A stretch of DNA of 64,000 nt, from assembly GCA_016936355.1 (NCBI GenBank), contig JAFGYB010000008.1, forward strand, positions 106,354-170,353, read 5' to 3'. Origin of the DNA: Bacteroidales bacterium. GTDB lineage: Bacteria; Bacteroidota; Bacteroidia; Bacteroidales; F082. Each line of letters begins with the position of its first letter. Positions within the stretch are counted from its first letter, which is position 1. Below, piece after piece: positions 62,833 to 64,000 of the stretch. A program made the translations under genes and the position numbers. The notes under the pieces were generated by a model. The model saw only the letters and a program-made list of their open reading frames with translations. It was not told where the DNA came from and did not search any database.

Positions 62833-63303
62833 ATGAAAAATTTGTTTTACCTTTTAATGACGGTCTTGTTCATCAGCACGTTTTCCAGTTGTGCCACCAT
62901 TTTTGGAGGCAGCAAGTACTGGGCTAAGGTTCAGGTTCCGGATCACCCCAATGCCAAAATCGAATACAACGGCGTGTACCAGGGAACCGGCGAAGCTTCA
63001 TTTATGGTCAAAAGAAAAGATGCCGACAAAGTATCGGTAACGGTAAAAGAAAAAGGGTGTACCGAGCAAACGTCCCAATTCAAACAAAGAACCTTCCGCG
63101 GGTGGTCGTTTGTAGGATCCCTGGTATGCTGGACCGGCATGGTTCCCGGAACGCCCATCCCGTTGCCCTGGGGTATTGCCATCGACGGCGCCACAGGAGC
63201 CTGGTGGAAACCCGATGTGAACGAAAAAGGAGTCATGAAACAGGACTACAAACACTACATCTATCAGATCCATTACTCCGGTTGCCAAAAAGAAGAGGAC
63301 TAA
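62833..63303 (+). CDS. Small lipoprotein with a CATIFGG lipobox
   Basis: 156 residues. Signal peptide ending in the lipobox FSSCATIFGG (Cys about 20), then a beta-rich domain (PNAKIEYNGVYQGTGEASFMV, PEGA-like) and a hydrophobic stretch (GWSFVGSLVCWTGMVPGTPIPLPWGIAIDGATG). Similar CATIF-type lipoproteins are common in Bacteroidota and function is unknown. Its own terminator follows. Confidence 0.75.
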   Translation: MKNLFYLLMTVLFISTFSSCATIFGGSKYWAKVQVPDHPNAKIEYNGVYQGTGEASFMVKRKDADKVSVTVKEKGCTEQTSQFKQRTFRGWSFVGSLVCWTGMVPGTPIPLPWGIAIDGATGAWWKPDVNEKGVMKQDYKHYIYQIHYSGCQKEED

Positions 63304-63345
63304 AACCCCAACACAAAATATTCCGGATAAAAAACCGGGCTTATG

Positions 63346-63378
63346 AAAGGCCGTCTTTTACGACGGTCTTTTTTTATG
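63346..63378 (+). terminator. Terminator after the CATIFGG lipoprotein gene
   Basis: 10-bp stem (63346-63355 with 63362-63371, one G-T wobble) followed by a T tract. Confidence 0.8.
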
Positions 63379-63455
63379 AAAACTTTTGCTACCTTTATTC
63401 GTTGGTAACCATCGGAATGAAACCCGGCAAAAGAAACCTGTAGCACCATAGAAAA

Positions 63456-63914
63456 ATGAACGAACTCAAACAACGACCCGGCATACCTGAAAACTCCGGG
63501 CTTTACAGCGCCTACGCCCAACTGCGGCAACTGATCGCGGAACTGCAAAAGAAAACGTTGCCCGACCCCATCGTGGCACAGATCAATCGCGAGATTGAGG
63601 AGCTGAATGCCCTGTCCGACACAGACAAACAACTGGGGAAAAGCATTCGGAACAAACAGTCGGCCCTGATCCGGCTACTGGAGAAAGAACTGAAAATTGT
63701 ACCCAGGAACCACTACCGCAATACCTGGCTGGCCCTGGGCATGGCTGTTTTTGGCATTCCCCTCGGCGTGGCACTGGGCGCATCGTTGGGCAACATGGCG
63801 TTCCTGGGCATCGGCCTCCCCCTGGGCATGGTCATCGGCATGAGCGTGGGCGCCGGAATGGATAAAAAAGCCGGGCAGGAAGGCCGCCAGCTCGACATCG
63901 AAATTAAACCGTAA
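63456..63914 (+). CDS. Hypothetical protein with helical N-terminus and Gly-rich membrane hairpin
   Basis: 152 residues. Residues 1-85 are amphipathic helix rich in Gln/Glu/Leu (QLRQLIAELQKKT, SALIRLLEKELK). Residues 92-135 form two glycine-rich hydrophobic segments (LALGMAVFGIPLGVALGASLG and GIGLPLGMVIGMSVGAGMD) like glycine-zipper proteins. Family not recognised. Near-match promoter TACCTTTA lies about 65 bp upstream. Confidence 0.65.
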   Translation: MNELKQRPGIPENSGLYSAYAQLRQLIAELQKKTLPDPIVAQINREIEELNALSDTDKQLGKSIRNKQSALIRLLEKELKIVPRNHYRNTWLALGMAVFGIPLGVALGASLGNMAFLGIGLPLGMVIGMSVGAGMDKKAGQEGRQLDIEIKP

Positions 63915-64000
63915 CGCCCTCCGGGAATCCTTACGCTACAGAACCGAATAAAACCGTCCTTTACTGTGAAAAACAATTACCATAACCCACTCACAACCTC

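Overview
The window reads as a chromosomal segment of an anaerobic or facultatively anaerobic Bacteroidota. Evidence: exact Bacteroidota -7 promoter boxes (TAnnTTTG) precede many genes, few genes carry a Shine-Dalgarno sequence, and the gene content is typical (DUF2723 giants, fused isobutyryl-CoA mutase, class III fructose-bisphosphatase, PPi-type phosphofructokinase). A placement near Bacteroidales/Marinilabiliales is inference. I see no insertion sequences, prophage, CRISPR array or rRNA.

Layout. 1-6.2 kb: two overlapping pyruvate,phosphate-dikinase-type ATP-binding proteins (the first cut by the window edge), a glutamate dehydrogenase and a CGGC-domain protein. 6.6-12.9 kb (minus strand): one compact operon encoding two DsrE-type proteins, TusA, a FlpD/MvhD-like protein, two HdrA/QmoA-B-like flavoproteins, a small winged-helix-like protein and a QmoC-like membrane Fe-S protein. 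13.0-14.9 kb: two paralogous Crp/Fnr regulators, each behind a perfect TGTGA-N6-TCACA palindrome, with a small membrane protein between them. 14.9-21.6 kb: two divergent quinone/cytochrome modules. The minus-strand one is an octaheme cytochrome of the tetrathionate-reductase family with a cytochrome b fused to two PAS domains. The plus-strand one is a Rieske protein followed by a cytochrome b fused to a roughly 12-heme cytochrome c. A phosphate-symporter-like MFS permease follows. 23.4-29.8 kb: tandem DUF2723 membrane glycosyltransferase-like genes.

29.9-34.8 kb: tRNA-Gln, an intrinsic terminator, then rimP-nusA-infB. 34.9-37.8 kb: an orphan histidine kinase and gapA. 37.9-44 kb: a 1374-residue PPDK-like protein lacking the PEP barrel, then lepA. 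44-45.5 kb: ECF sigma factor and anti-sigma. 45.6-52.4 kb: a membrane Fe-S/CCG oxidoreductase divergent from icmF-buk, separated by a 34-bp near-perfect palindrome. 52.4-64 kb: lipoproteins, an MFS exporter, a serine hydrolase, and central-metabolism genes (fbp, lysC, pfp, an ArsC-like gene, fumC).

How it may fit together: 6.6-23 kb looks like one respiratory island. TusA/DsrE proteins would carry protein-bound persulfide sulfur. The Hdr/Qmo-like complex would exchange electrons between that sulfur (or a soluble partner) and menaquinone. The octaheme and Rieske/multiheme modules would link the quinone pool to periplasmic acceptors or donors. The two Crp/Fnr proteins, with CRP-type recognition helices and candidate Fe-S cysteines, are the obvious regulators. 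No aprAB, sat or dsrAB is in the window, so the true sulfur substrate is unknown. This island is the best candidate for an undescribed system here.
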